Shown: piece by piece, positions 16,295 through 24,341 of the stretch | How the letters are laid out: the number at the start of each line of letters is the position of its first letter | Numbering within the stretch: the first letter of the stretch is position 1 | From: Bacillus pumilus | GTDB taxonomy: Bacteria > Bacillota > Bacilli > Bacillales > Bacillaceae | Reading direction: 5' to 3' | DNA length: 64,000 nucleotides | Assembly (NCBI RefSeq): GCF_900186955.1 | Contig: NZ_LT906438.1 | Span: 2,852,001 to 2,916,000, forward strand | Notes under the pieces: model-generated | Told to the model about the DNA's origin: nothing | The model's database searches: none | What the model saw: the letters and a program-made list of their open reading frames with translations, nothing else | Made by a program: the position numbers and the translations under genes

Positions 16295-16426
16295 ATGAAA
16301 TTCCGCAGATTCTTGTACGGGTGGGCTAGGTTTTTGGGAGACGTAAACGCGGTGAAGAAAAACGACGTAGGCGGACGCATCATGCGCCGCGGCATCGGAA
16401 GGACTTTCGGTAAGTTGTTTAAATAG
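16295..16426 (+). CDS. Small basic protein (43 aa)
   Basis: ATG at 16295 with GGAGGACGACGAT directly upstream. Rich in Arg, Lys, Gly and Phe, without a membrane segment. Part of the plus-strand operon. No family recognised. Confidence 0.6.
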   Translation: MKFRRFLYGWARFLGDVNAVKKNDVGGRIMRRGIGRTFGKLFK

Positions 16427-16469
16427 GCGTCGAGATACGTTATAATACGTAGGTTGTGAGGTGAAAGAC

Positions 16470-16646
16470 GTGACTAGACCGCAGCCAGGCGATTATGACG
16501 TATCTGTCGTTTATGACATACGCGATATGCCCGACGTTAAGAGCGGACGGTGCGATAATTGCGATACGTCGAAGTTTAACAGTTCGATCAAAGGCGGAGT
16601 ATTTCTCCGTAAATGTTCGAGATGTGGCATGACGAAACGAATATAG
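16470..16646 (+). CDS. Zinc-ribbon protein (58 aa)
   Basis: The second of two GTG codons, at 16470, has GAGGTG correctly spaced. Two CxxC pairs (CDNC and CSRC) form a zinc ribbon in the C-terminal half. A TATAAT at 16441-16446 could give it its own promoter. Last gene of the plus-strand operon; a terminator follows. Confidence 0.65.
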   Translation: MTRPQPGDYDVSVVYDIRDMPDVKSGRCDNCDTSKFNSSIKGGVFLRKCSRCGMTKRI

Positions 16647-16656
16647 CGCAAAAATA

Positions 16657-16683
16657 AAGACGCCCTCTAAGGCGTCCTTTTCG
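16657..16683. terminator. Bidirectional terminator
   Basis: GACGCC CTCTAA GGCGTC flanked by an A-rich and a T-rich side separates the convergent plus-strand operon and the minus-strand gene at 16689. Confidence 0.8.
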
Positions 16684-16688
16684 TTTAT

Positions 16689-17498
16689 TTAGCGTACCTT
16701 CTCAACGTTAAATAGCGCAATCAACGTTTTATCCGGCGCTTTAGATTGACGATAGAAAACGTTTGGATTAAACGTGTAGCGCTCCGGCTCACTGCCGACT
16801 TTAACGCGTGCTATAACGTACTCGCTTCCGAATTTCATCGCTTTAAGACGGCGGCCAAGCGTGTCTGGCACGACACCTATCGCGGCAGCTAGACCGGCTC
16901 GGCTGAACCAACGGATGGCTCTCGGATTAGATTCGTTAGGATTCTCGCATAGAGCGTTAGTATCGAAATGAATATACGGAAGCATACGATATATCAGACC
17001 GATGTCGGTCGCTTTGACTTCGCTGTAAACCCGTTTAATTTTGGCGCTATAGATTTTAACAACGTGCGGACTTCGGAAGTTACCTTTAAAATGATAACGT
17101 TCATTTACGGAATAACCCACGCCATCTTTTCGTATAATATCGTTTTCGATAGCCGCCGAAATGAAATCGTAGAAAGTCTGTCGCTTTTTCGTAAGCTGAA
17201 GAACGTCCATCATGTCCGAAGTATCCATCGGTGTCTTATCACGACTAGACTTGATTAAAAGACCGCCGTAATCAACGTAGCATTGCAAAAGCATTAAATA
17301 TCCGCATTGAGCCGTTGTGAGGACGTCATATACTTCGTTTATATTCGGCATTTCCGCATTAGTAAATTCGCGTCTATCCTCCGTTTTATTTAATTGCTGA
17401 CGGAAAGCAGCGTCTTGATTCCGGTGCCTTAACGAGTAGATACCGGATAGGTCTTCGCCTGTGTTAACGTCAATGATGCGCGGTTTATTTTGATTCAT
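16689..17498 (-). CDS. Winged-helix DNA-binding protein, RepL-like
   Basis: A 269-residue protein with a helical N-terminal part, a winged-helix-like middle (residues about 70-135) and a second wHTH-like part (AAIGVVPDTLGRRLKAM, about 218-234). The pattern resembles RepL-type initiators and related phage regulators. The ATG at 17498 has a weak GGGGCG site. It is transcribed alone between two terminators. It could be a replication initiator or a regulator. Confidence 0.5.
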   Translation of the reverse strand: MNQNKPRIIDVNTGEDLSGIYSLRHRNQDAAFRQQLNKTEDRREFTNAEMPNINEVYDVLTTAQCGYLMLLQCYVDYGGLLIKSSRDKTPMDTSDMMDVLQLTKKRQTFYDFISAAIENDIIRKDGVGYSVNERYHFKGNFRSPHVVKIYSAKIKRVYSEVKATDIGLIYRMLPYIHFDTNALCENPNESNPRAIRWFSRAGLAAAIGVVPDTLGRRLKAMKFGSEYVIARVKVGSEPERYTFNPNVFYRQSKAPDKTLIALFNVEKVR

Positions 17499-17526
17499 AT
17501 ATACGCCCCTTTTCGTATTTATCGCA

Positions 17527-17552
17527 AAACAAAAGACGCCTATTGAGCGTCT
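17527..17552 (-). terminator. Terminator overlapping a stop codon
   Basis: Minus-strand AGACGC TCAATA GGCGTCT followed by T-rich sequence. The stop of the gene ending at 17540 lies inside the hairpin. Confidence 0.65.
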
Positions 17553-18028
17553 GATCTTACCGTTTTGATGCCGGTTGTTATATTTACGGTGAATTGTCCG
17601 CTAGACTTTCCATTGACGAAAGCGTTGTAGCGTTTGCGAGCCGTCTTATTACGTGCTTTTGCGTGCCGGTCCGTGAATAAGTTCTCGTAAGGAGACCGTG
17701 TGCTTCGTTTAGGTACGCCGCGATTAGTGCCTGTGATATCGTACTCCTCGGCCATCTTGTCCGATGCTTCGCCCGTCTTGCGTGTCTTTTCCATGCGTTC
17801 GGACATGATCGGGTATTCTTCGGCCGACATTTTATTGCGGCGCGTGTCCGAAAGTTCTTCGTACAAGATTAAGTCGGACAACCGTTCCAGTACGTTTTCG
17901 GGCGGTGTTCCGTCATATGCCGAGAGTAAAGCGTCTATTTCTGTGATTCGTTCTTCGCGCTCTAAGGCGCCGGCTTTTGTGCGTTCGTATAGAGCCGTAA
18001 TGGCTTCGTGCAAATCATCCTTCGTCAA
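17540..18028 (-). CDS. Hypothetical phage protein
   Basis: A 162-residue charged, helical protein with a basic C-terminal half (about 105-140). TTG start at 18028 directly after the stop of the gene before, with GGAGGAGGGCGCC upstream. No family recognised; the basic tail would fit nucleic-acid binding. Confidence 0.6.
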   Translation of the reverse strand: MTKDDLHEAITALYERTKAGALEREERITEIDALLSAYDGTPPENVLERLSDLILYEELSDTRRNKMSAEEYPIMSERMEKTRKTGEASDKMAEEYDITGTNRGVPKRSTRSPYENLFTDRHAKARNKTARKRYNAFVNGKSSGQFTVNITTGIKTVRSDAQ

Positions 18029-18172
18029 TTAGGCGCCCTCCTCCGTATATGCATTCAGTAGTATCGATAATACTCGCGGTGAAATTCTCGGGTGGTTCAT
18101 GGTATCGTAGCACCAGCGTACATAATCGCGTAATTGCTCGATTTCTTTCTTCGTTAATTTGCCCGCCATCAT
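18029..18172 (-). CDS. Small hypothetical protein (47 aa)
   Basis: Tandem ATG codons at 18172 and 18169 overlap the stop of the sigma-like gene. The 47-residue product is a helical, basic polypeptide. Its own end carries the ribosome site of the next gene, so it belongs to the operon. Confidence 0.6.
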   Translation of the reverse strand: MMAGKLTKKEIEQLRDYVRWCYDTMNHPRISPRVLSILLNAYTEEGA

Positions 18173-18552
18173 ACCGCCCCTTTCGTCGCTCCGTACCCTT
18201 CGCCGTGTGACGCCCAGTAGTAATAAATGTCGACGATCTTATTTACCGCCATATTAATCGCAAAGTCTACAGCTTGTCGCGTAATGCCTAGCGCCGTGCC
18301 CGCCTGTGTTTGCGTTAAGTCATCGAAATAGACCAAGCGCAGGGCTTCGTATTGCTTTCCGGTCAAAGCCGCCAATTCAATAGCGCGGCTCAGGTCGATC
18401 AGAATATCACACGCAGCCATATCGCCCAAGAAACGCCGTTGTCTTAACGTTGTATACTCGGCTAGAAGTGCCTTGACGCCGTCGGGCCCGTCGAGCTTAT
18501 ACTGCGCTTCATACCGTAAGTGCTGGTCGGGCTTGTTCGTAGATGCGCCCAT
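18169..18552 (-). CDS. Sigma-70 region 4-like transcription factor
   Basis: A 127-residue protein whose C-terminal half has a sigma region-4 helix-turn-helix (LTQTQAGTALGITRQAVDFA, about 79-98), preceded by the LTGKQYEALRLVYF helix. There is no region 2, so it is more likely a late-gene activator than a full sigma factor. It lies one base from the methylase-like gene and near the structural genes, fitting late transcription control (inferred). Confidence 0.65.
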   Translation of the reverse strand: MGASTNKPDQHLRYEAQYKLDGPDGVKALLAEYTTLRQRRFLGDMAACDILIDLSRAIELAALTGKQYEALRLVYFDDLTQTQAGTALGITRQAVDFAINMAVNKIVDIYYYWASHGEGYGATKGAV

Positions 18553-19301
18553 TACGACACCTCCCCATCAATTCCGCACAGTAAATGAAGGAATTTAGTT
18601 TCAGCGCTAACTGCGCCGAACTCCGTTGGGTTTATTACATGGGCGGGGATCTCTGTCGATTCGATGAGATCGTCATAGGGGATTAAGTCATCATCCCAAG
18701 TCACGTCTAACTCTTCCGCAGTGAAGTCGGTATATGGAAGTACGTTCAGTGCTGAGAAATGCATAAAGTCGTCATGGTCGTTTTGAATAAAAAACGCACC
18801 TTTACTTTTCCTAGTCAGGACGTCGCAATGCACGACAACGGCATTCATTCCTCGGAATAATAGATTAAACAACAGGAAAGGTATTGCGCGATCGCTCATC
18901 TCTTCGCAGTGATAGAAATACCACGAAGGCTTGTAATCAAACGGTGAGTGATTAATGCGATCAGATTGCCATTTTGCGATTGTAAGTCCGCCTGTACCCG
19001 CACACCCATCGTAGCTAGTAGTCGACTCAAGTCCGCCGTCAGTAACTCTCGCTAACAGGTCCGCCACACTACGCGGAGTAAAATCTTGTTTCTTGGTTTT
19101 TCTGTCCGCATGCTCATCCTGAAAGTATTCGTGAAACACATCCTTCTCAGTGAAATTAAGTTCCGGGTCCGCTACGAATTGTCGGAACACCTCCTCACGA
19201 CGCTCTCGATCAAACAAAATCTCCATAAGCCTTGACGGAGCTTTATACGAGTCATCTATACCAAATATACGATTAATTTTCTCCGTTACTGATTCGCCCA
19301 A
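18552..19301 (-). CDS. N6-adenine methylase-like protein lacking a clear NPPY
   Basis: A 249-residue protein with the HsdM-type start QDFTPRSVADLLARV (about 91-105) and SAM-binding motif DGCAGTGGLTIA (about 118-129). Where NPPY is expected I see only NVLPYTDF-type sequence, and the target-recognition part is absent. It may be a shortened active methylase or a catalytically dead relative. Unlike the two other methylases it has no paralogue here. Confidence 0.65.
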   Translation of the reverse strand: MGESVTEKINRIFGIDDSYKAPSRLMEILFDRERREEVFRQFVADPELNFTEKDVFHEYFQDEHADRKTKKQDFTPRSVADLLARVTDGGLESTTSYDGCAGTGGLTIAKWQSDRINHSPFDYKPSWYFYHCEEMSDRAIPFLLFNLLFRGMNAVVVHCDVLTRKSKGAFFIQNDHDDFMHFSALNVLPYTDFTAEELDVTWDDDLIPYDDLIESTEIPAHVINPTEFGAVSAETKFLHLLCGIDGEVS

Positions 19302-19319
19302 TCATACCGCCTCCTTCGT

Positions 19320-19348
19320 TTGCTTTCCGTCCGTGAATCGACTATAAT
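19320..19348 (+). promoter_or_regulatory. Promoter for the AbrB-like gene
   Basis: TTGCTT (19320-19325), 17-base spacer, TATAAT (19343-19348). A second TATAAT follows at 19356-19361. It reads the plus strand, divergent from the methylase-like gene. Confidence 0.6.
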
Positions 19349-19378
19349 CGTCTTATATAATAAGAGAGGTGTATCCGT

Positions 19379-19753
19379 ATGGCATTAGAGTGGATTTCCG
19401 CGGTCAGTAATACCGCGTACATAACGTTGGATAGTCAGAAAAGAATATATGTTAACGCTGCGGCTAGGGCTTTACTTGGTATACCGCCAAACACGCCGTT
19501 TCAACTTACGATCGGCTACGACAAAGATGAATCGTGCCTAGTCGTTGCAAAGCCGGAAATGGTTAAAGCGGACGTCCAGCCGTTCAATTTCAATAAAGAT
19601 GCGTATAGTAAGCGTGCTCGACACGTTTTAGAAGGTGCTGGCCTCGAAGAACGTGAATTACCGTTGCGCCTCTTTTTGATTGGCGATGGCGAGACGTCTA
19701 AGCAGCCGCATCTAGCCTACCCGAAAGGTACCTACGCGTTCTCTTTGAGCTGA
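19379..19753 (+). CDS. AbrB/SpoVT-like small DNA-binding protein
   Basis: A 124-residue protein. The N-terminal 50 residues have the swapped-hairpin pattern (ITLDSQKRIYVNAAARALLGI) of AbrB-like proteins. It is a lone plus-strand gene with its own promoter and an AGAGAGGTG ribosome site. Its last 22 bases overlap, tail to tail, the kinase gene. A transition-state-type regulator is likely; target unknown. Confidence 0.55.
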   Translation: MALEWISAVSNTAYITLDSQKRIYVNAAARALLGIPPNTPFQLTIGYDKDESCLVVAKPEMVKADVQPFNFNKDAYSKRARHVLEGAGLEERELPLRLFLIGDGETSKQPHLAYPKGTYAFSLS

Positions 19754-20292
19754 TCGGCCATAATTTCGTCCAATCGCGCATATAAATCGTCAAGCATGCC
19801 GTCATTTACGATCTCATAATCGACTTCGAACCGGTCGAGCGCGGTTTCTGTCGGGTGGTCTAAGTCAGCCGACTTAAATTTGTCGCCGCGCCGTTTGGCA
19901 CGCTCGATACGTAGTTCATCCGGTGCAGTAATACGGAGTACCTTAAAACCTCCCGCCTTGGCTCGTTTATACTCCGCAGGCTTCCGAATGTCCGTGATCA
20001 ATATGCGGCTATCTCGGCAGCATCGCAGTTTCTCGTGGTCTTTGATACGGCGGAACAGATAATCGACCCATACGTCTTTTGCGCCAGGTACGTCTAATTC
20101 GGTGATTCCGTTAATGAAATCACGCATAGGCTGGCGCTGTTTGGCGTCGCCGCGTAGTTCCGGAAATAACTCGTAAAATAGCGCCTTACCTTTTGCGGAA
20201 AATGTGAACGGAAAGAATTCGTACATGGCTACGAGATAATCGACGGCTACGTCTTTACCGGCGCCTAGCTTACCCGTGATTGCGAGTTTCAT
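19732..20292 (-). CDS. Deoxynucleoside monophosphate kinase-like protein
   Basis: A 186-residue P-loop kinase: Walker A GKLGAGKDVA at residues 7-16, then ITDIRKPAEYKRAKAGGFKVLRI, as in T4 gp1-type dNMP kinases, with a Lys/Arg-rich lid (IERAKRRGDKF). It would phosphorylate dNMPs made by the neighbouring ThyX and dUTPase. The ATG overlaps the stop of the upstream gene by four bases. Confidence 0.75.
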   Translation of the reverse strand: MKLAITGKLGAGKDVAVDYLVAMYEFFPFTFSAKGKALFYELFPELRGDAKQRQPMRDFINGITELDVPGAKDVWVDYLFRRIKDHEKLRCCRDSRILITDIRKPAEYKRAKAGGFKVLRITAPDELRIERAKRRGDKFKSADLDHPTETALDRFEVDYEIVNDGMLDDLYARLDEIMADQLKENA

Positions 20293-21146
20293 AGGCCGGC
20301 CCTCGATAGACTTACGATTATCTGCGCGAACTCATCCGCAGTAAACGACAAGGCTCTCGGATCATCAGCCGTTACCTTTGCGAGCTGTTCGCCGAGACGG
20401 ACTTTATCTTCGTGGAGGGCGTTGATTTCCGCTTGCATACGTCCGATCTCCGATTCGTAATTAGATACAACCGATTTCAGTTCGCATAGTCCGTTGCGAA
20501 TCTCCGGAATATACCCCGGCCCCATTTCGTTCCATCCGAGAGCTTTTTCGAATTGTTCGTTTTTCCGCTTTAATTCCGCCACCTCTGCGCCTAGATTGGC
20601 AAGTACGGTGATGACGTCGGATTCTTGCGCCTCGGCAGCGTCTTGAACCGGAGTGAGGACGAGAAGCCGGTCGCTTTCTCCGTCGAAATAATCCTCTCCG
20701 CCGCGTTCGTCTTCCAAATAACAAGAACCATTGTCATATCTGACGTCAATATCTTTCACCACGCTGATATGACCGATCGGCATGTCGTAACTTTTAGTTA
20801 CGATAATTTTTTCGCCTGCTTCCGCCTTACGATCTTCTAAACGGTAGCGCTCACCGTCAATGTGGATGATGTCGGTCGGCTCGAGTACGTGGTATTCCGT
20901 ATGAAATATAGTGCCCTTATGGCTGAAGTCAGAAATGGCCTCAGCACTTCGTACGCAATCATCCGATTCCGAAAGAGCATCTACTGTAAAAATATCGCCT
21001 TCATTATACGGATCTTGACTACCGCTCTTCTCTACAATTACGATCTTCTCGCCAACCTCCGCGTTCCTATCCACCGCAACATATTCACGCTCAACACCGA
21101 GCTTTTCGTCCTTTAATACGTGTATGGTACGCTTTTCTTCCGTCAT
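20289..21146 (-). CDS. Hypothetical protein with repeated SH3-like beta module
   Basis: About 285 residues. Two modules with the pattern Y-x4-R-x-A-x-x-GE-K-I-x-V and ending in ExHVLEPT or similar (about 20-90 and 95-165) are followed by a coiled coil (about 185-255). Related modules occur in the proteins at 38253 and 48571. I choose the second of two ATGs, seven bases after GGAGG. Function unknown. Confidence 0.6.
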   Translation of the reverse strand: MTEEKRTIHVLKDEKLGVEREYVAVDRNAEVGEKIVIVEKSGSQDPYNEGDIFTVDALSESDDCVRSAEAISDFSHKGTIFHTEYHVLEPTDIIHIDGERYRLEDRKAEAGEKIIVTKSYDMPIGHISVVKDIDVRYDNGSCYLEDERGGEDYFDGESDRLLVLTPVQDAAEAQESDVITVLANLGAEVAELKRKNEQFEKALGWNEMGPGYIPEIRNGLCELKSVVSNYESEIGRMQAEINALHEDKVRLGEQLAKVTADDPRALSFTADEFAQIIVSLSRAGL

Positions 21147-21292
21147 CATTCCGCCTCCTCGTATTGCGCTACATTTAGGTAACTTTCGATATCTTCGCAT
21201 TCTATCCGTATACCGTTATCGAAAACTATTAAATGATCGCTTGCTTCAACAACTTTCGCGCCAACGATCGCAGTTAATCCGTCATAAACCAC
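21146..21292 (-). CDS. Small acidic protein (48 aa)
   Basis: GTG at 21292 with GGAGG eight bases upstream; the stop overlaps the first ATG of the next gene. Beta-rich acidic product (GAKVVEASDHLIVFDNGIRI). Possibly a single small beta barrel. No family. Confidence 0.6.
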   Translation of the reverse strand: MVYDGLTAIVGAKVVEASDHLIVFDNGIRIECEDIESYLNVAQYEEAE

Positions 21293-21311
21293 CTGAGCAA
21301 CCTCCGCTATT

Positions 21312-21824
21312 TTATTTCGTTATGATTTCCGCCTCTAGCCGCTGTCGTCCGAATGCTTTCGCCTCGCCCACGCCCGCAACGTATAGATCGATATGACCTT
21401 CCGTAATTGCGCCGCCGCGATCTTCACATACCCTGACGCCGATGCCTTCGATATTCAGCCGCGTCCCGAACGCCAATGAAGGCGGACAGGCGATCGTATG
21501 ACCCGTTTTGGTACGCGCGCCGCTTGCTGTTACTCCGTAGTCGGAATGGCCGGCTGACTTGCCCGTAGACTCGGCGCCGTTTGTATACGCAGTCACTTCG
21601 TATGTTTGCGCTAGTTTTGGCGGCGCCTTCTTGCGATTGACTACGTTTGGCGACGGTTTCTTAGCCGCCGCCTTCTTCAGCGCCTTTAATTCGCCCTCTA
21701 ACGTCTTGATGCGCTGATTGGCTCGTTGTAAGGCCGCTTGATCATCCGTTAATATAGGCGCAGGCTTTTCCGTCGCTGGTTGCTGCGTACAAAGTAACCC
21801 GCACGCAAGCGTCATGGTCGACAT
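21312..21824 (-). CDS. 3D-domain (YocH/Rpf-type) secreted protein
   Basis: About 170 residues: hydrophobic N-terminus (signal), coiled coil (about 28-60), then a C-terminal 3D domain with YEVTAYTNG and the three Asp signature region CEDRGGAITEGHIDLYV. 3D domains are murein-cleaving double-psi barrels in Bacillus cell-wall proteins. The ATG overlaps the thyX stop (TAATG). It sits among metabolic genes, far from a lysis cassette, so a wall-modifying role during infection or lysogeny is possible. Confidence 0.75.
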   Translation of the reverse strand: MSTMTLACGLLCTQQPATEKPAPILTDDQAALQRANQRIKTLEGELKALKKAAAKKPSPNVVNRKKAPPKLAQTYEVTAYTNGAESTGKSAGHSDYGVTASGARTKTGHTIACPPSLAFGTRLNIEGIGVRVCEDRGGAITEGHIDLYVAGVGEAKAFGRQRLEAEIITK

Positions 21825-22612
21825 TATACCGATGCAGACACCCCCTCGAAGAATTGCGCAGTCCACGGTTCGACTTCGACTACTTCTCGGCGAAGCGCTT
21901 CGGCTAGGTCGGCGATTTCCGCCTGTGCGCCGTTGCCCTTCCGTCTCTTAGCGTAGAAGTCTAGTAAAGCGCGTAGGTTAACGGTCAATACGAGATTAGT
22001 AGCGGCGGCTTGCGGTAGGACGGCGCGTGCATCTTCTGCCGGTACGCCTGCTTTACGCAAAAGATCGTAGCTCTCCTGAGCGTATTTCATTGCGTCATCA
22101 AAAACATCTTCCGCAGTTAAGTCGTAATCAGCACACTCTACTGCGGTCTTATCGCCCATAACCTTTTCCGGAACGACGTAATCGAAACCACCTGACCTAT
22201 CACCGCTACCCATCCGCACATAACGTTGTGATTGGACGCTGAAGCTAAAGCCGACGCGGTGTCGTGTTAATTGCGCTAATAGGGCGCGGCTTACGCCTTC
22301 GATCGCAAAGGTGAACGTAATTCCTTCTAAAGTAGACGTATGTTTCGACGCAACAATCTGCCGAATAAGTCTATCCGCGTCAGAACCGGAAGTTCCATCC
22401 GATGCAGCCGACCCAAAATATTTAGCGCCTTCTTTAATCGCGATTTCAGACGGTTTGTTTGCGCTATAGCAAGTACGGATGGCTGTTAAAGCGAGGATCT
22501 TTCCGTCCGTCATATCCGTTAGTTGGTCGGAGGCCTTTTGTAATTTCGCTTTAAATTTATCGCTTAATTGCGTATGAAACATTAATTCAACTGACATTTT
22601 TGTTTCTGCCAA
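21824..22612 (-). CDS. thyX: Flavin-dependent thymidylate synthase ThyX
   Basis: Contains the ThyX signature [15 protein letters not shown] (RHR-x7-S) near residue 120 and the SKHTSTLEG active-site region. It makes dTMP from dUMP with FAD and methylene-tetrahydrofolate. I choose the TTG at 22612 because GGAGG lies seven bases upstream; an ATG at 22597 is too far from it. Its start overlaps the end of the HNH gene, which separates it from dUTPase. Confidence 0.9.
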   Translation of the reverse strand: MAETKMSVELMFHTQLSDKFKAKLQKASDQLTDMTDGKILALTAIRTCYSANKPSEIAIKEGAKYFGSAASDGTSGSDADRLIRQIVASKHTSTLEGITFTFAIEGVSRALLAQLTRHRVGFSFSVQSQRYVRMGSGDRSGGFDYVVPEKVMGDKTAVECADYDLTAEDVFDDAMKYAQESYDLLRKAGVPAEDARAVLPQAAATNLVLTVNLRALLDFYAKRRKGNGAQAEIADLAEALRREVVEVEPWTAQFFEGVSASV

Positions 22613-23087
22613 GACCCATCCTCCTCGTATCCCTATTTTTAAGTTGTTCCGCCATAGTTGCCCATTTGCAATTTTCTGGACAGTAGTTGCCGTCGTTATC
22701 GATCCGTTCAATTGTTAGGTTATCTTGATAACCGTTTACACTAGCCCATTTATAAAAAGTTTCGAAACCAGTTAGCCAGTCACTACAAATACTAATCCCC
22801 CTACCTCCGTATCTATGAAATCTTGGGTTGTTACTATTTAAGCACCTATCTTTCATATCCCCGTAAATCTGATAAATTCTAGTACTATGCATACCGTGTT
22901 TCGTGCTCGCAAGCCTCTTTAATTCACTACTCACACACCCGCAACTTTTAGTTCTTCCATTCTTAATATTTTGCGCAAGAATCCATTTTTCAGTTCCGCA
23001 GATGCATTTGGTTAAATAATACCTTCGACTAGAACTCGGTCGTTTGACTATCTTATTGCCTATGACCGTCAGATAGTTGTAAATCAT
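22587..23087 (-). CDS. HNH homing endonuclease
   Basis: A 166-residue phage HNH nuclease. N-terminal Cys-rich zinc segment (CICGTEKW and KSCGC, about 28-50), then [12 protein letters not shown] and the HNH core [18 protein letters not shown] (about 124-141). It is free-standing between dUTPase and ThyX and overlaps both genes by a few bases. Such genes spread by cutting phage genomes that lack them. The sequence is more AT-rich than its neighbours. Confidence 0.85.
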   Translation of the reverse strand: MIYNYLTVIGNKIVKRPSSSRRYYLTKCICGTEKWILAQNIKNGRTKSCGCVSSELKRLASTKHGMHSTRIYQIYGDMKDRCLNSNNPRFHRYGGRGISICSDWLTGFETFYKWASVNGYQDNLTIERIDNDGNYCPENCKWATMAEQLKNRDTRRMGLGRNKNVS

Positions 23088-23623
23088 TAACTAACCCCGC
23101 TGCTCCCGAAGCCTCCCGAGCCTCGCTCCGTATCTTCCAGCGCATCCACAACCGTAAAGGTCGCTTGCTCTACCGGTTTGATGACTGCTTGAGCTATGCG
23201 ATCTCCTTTGCGGATACTGTACGTTCCTGAATAGACTGTACTCGGAAGATGAATACGTTCCCCATCGGCGGTGTCGATGTGCCAAGCACGCTTGTGAAAT
23301 ACGCTATGAGGTCCGGCCTCCAAATGCTTAGCGCCGAGTATTGTCGCATTATCCACGATCACGCCGACCTCGCCCGCATATCCGCTATCTACCGTCCCTA
23401 GCTGAACGCGAAGGTGCGTCTTTAACGTAATGCCCGAACGCGGTCGAATTTGCATTTCGTAGCCCGGCGGAATCTCGAACGCCAAGCCCGTCGGCACTAA
23501 CACCGTCTCGCCCGGCTCGACAATGACGTCAGCCGCCGCATATAGATCGAAGCAGGCGTCCGTCGAGTGTGCGTATGTTGGCGTAGTTGCGTCGGCTGAT
23601 AGCCGTTTAATATTTACGTTCAT
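23087..23623 (-). CDS. dut: dUTPase
   Basis: A 178-residue trimeric-type dUTPase with all five motifs: [40 protein letters not shown] and [10 protein letters not shown]. About 40 extra residues lie between motifs 3 and 4 (the [20 protein letters not shown] region), making it longer than usual. It hydrolyses dUTP to dUMP, the ThyX substrate. Start overlaps the upstream stop. Confidence 0.92.
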   Translation of the reverse strand: MNVNIKRLSADATTPTYAHSTDACFDLYAAADVIVEPGETVLVPTGLAFEIPPGYEMQIRPRSGITLKTHLRVQLGTVDSGYAGEVGVIVDNATILGAKHLEAGPHSVFHKRAWHIDTADGERIHLPSTVYSGTYSIRKGDRIAQAVIKPVEQATFTVVDALEDTERGSGGFGSSGVS

Positions 23624-23775
23624 TGCGATTCCTCCTTCAGTGCGGCGAAAACGACCGCCAACATAGCTGCTTCAATAGTTAGAAACACCGTAAATGACTC
23701 GATTATTGACGGCTTAAAACAATCTAACCACGTTATAAATCCGACTAGTGCTACGACTGCGCACACGTACCTCAT
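23620..23775 (-). CDS. Small membrane protein (51 aa), tandem paralogue
   Basis: ATG at 23775, stop overlapping the dUTPase ATG. Two hydrophobic helices. The start RYVCAVVALVGFITWLDCFK resembles that of the 48-residue protein at 23928, so the two are tandem duplicates separated by one small frame. Confidence 0.65.
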   Translation of the reverse strand: MRYVCAVVALVGFITWLDCFKPSIIESFTVFLTIEAAMLAVVFAALKEESQ

Positions 23776-23925
23776 CTACTCGTCCTCCAATAATTCGAAA
23801 TCGACCGATTCCGAGTAATAGCCGTTAACTGATTCGAACCAACGGATAGTAACGTCGCCTTGGATGGTCGCAAACTTGTAAAAAGTCGACGTGTACGAAC
23901 AGCAGTGATATTCTTCCGAACGTTC
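23776..23925 (-). CDS. Possible small acidic protein without standard start
   Basis: An open frame of 49 codons ending in LLEDE followed by TAG, directly before the next ATG. Its composition is protein-like, with paired Cys and many aromatics, but there is no ATG, GTG or TTG after the upstream stop. The overlapping frame with ATG at 23927 encodes a less protein-like basic 51-mer. Either a non-standard start or a coding change has occurred. Confidence 0.35.
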   Translation of the reverse strand, partial: ERSEEYHCCSYTSTFYKFATIQGDVTIRWFESVNGYYSESVDFELLEDE

Positions 23926-23927
23926 AT

Positions 23928-24074
23928 CTACTCGCCCTCCTTTTTAACCGCGCCCGTAAGTAAGGCCGCCGCAATAGTAACGAAGTAAATTACGGTCTCT
24001 ACGTTGGATGGCCTAGAACATTCCAACCACGTCGCGGTACCGATTATCACTATTCCCGCTAGAATATAACGCAT
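23928..24074 (-). CDS. Small membrane protein (48 aa)
   Basis: ATG at 24074 follows the previous stop directly. Two hydrophobic helices flank a short CSRPSN-type loop, and the tail ends KKEGE. Paralogue of the 51-residue protein at 23620. Confidence 0.65.
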   Translation of the reverse strand: MRYILAGIVIIGTATWLECSRPSNVETVIYFVTIAAALLTGAVKKEGE

Positions 24075-24245
24075 TTATTCGCCCTCCTTCGCCTTCTTAC
24101 CGTCCTCAAACGGTAGCGTAACAACGTATAACAAGAACGGCGCTCCCGCCGCCACGAACCACCAAAAGCCCGCTGCATGTGCGTACCAAAATGCCGGCAC
24201 GATGGACGCCGCAATTAAAGCGCCTCGATTAATCGTCTGTCGCAT
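24075..24245 (-). CDS. Small membrane protein (56 aa)
   Basis: ATG at 24245 with AAGGAG eight bases upstream, the first gene after promoter-like element A. Two hydrophobic helices rich in Trp, Phe and Ala. It heads the run of small membrane genes leading into dUTPase and ThyX. Confidence 0.65.
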   Translation of the reverse strand: MRQTINRGALIAASIVPAFWYAHAAGFWWFVAAGAPFLLYVVTLPFEDGKKAKEGE

Positions 24246-24270
24246 ACGATCAGCTCCTTATTTTCGCTTT

Positions 24271-24311
24271 CACTTATACAGTCGCATGTGGGCGGTGGAA
24301 ATCGGGACATT
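24271..24311 (-). promoter_or_regulatory. Conserved 41-bp promoter-like element, copy A
   Basis: Minus strand begins AATGTCCCGATT and ends ATGCGACTGTATAAGTG, including TG-TATAAG as a possible extended -10. The identical 18 bases GAAAGCGAAAATAAGGAG follow here and after copy C. It lies just upstream of the small-membrane-gene/dUTPase/ThyX unit. Confidence 0.7.
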
Positions 24312-24341
24312 AATCGGCAGGAAAATGAAAATATCCGGTTA

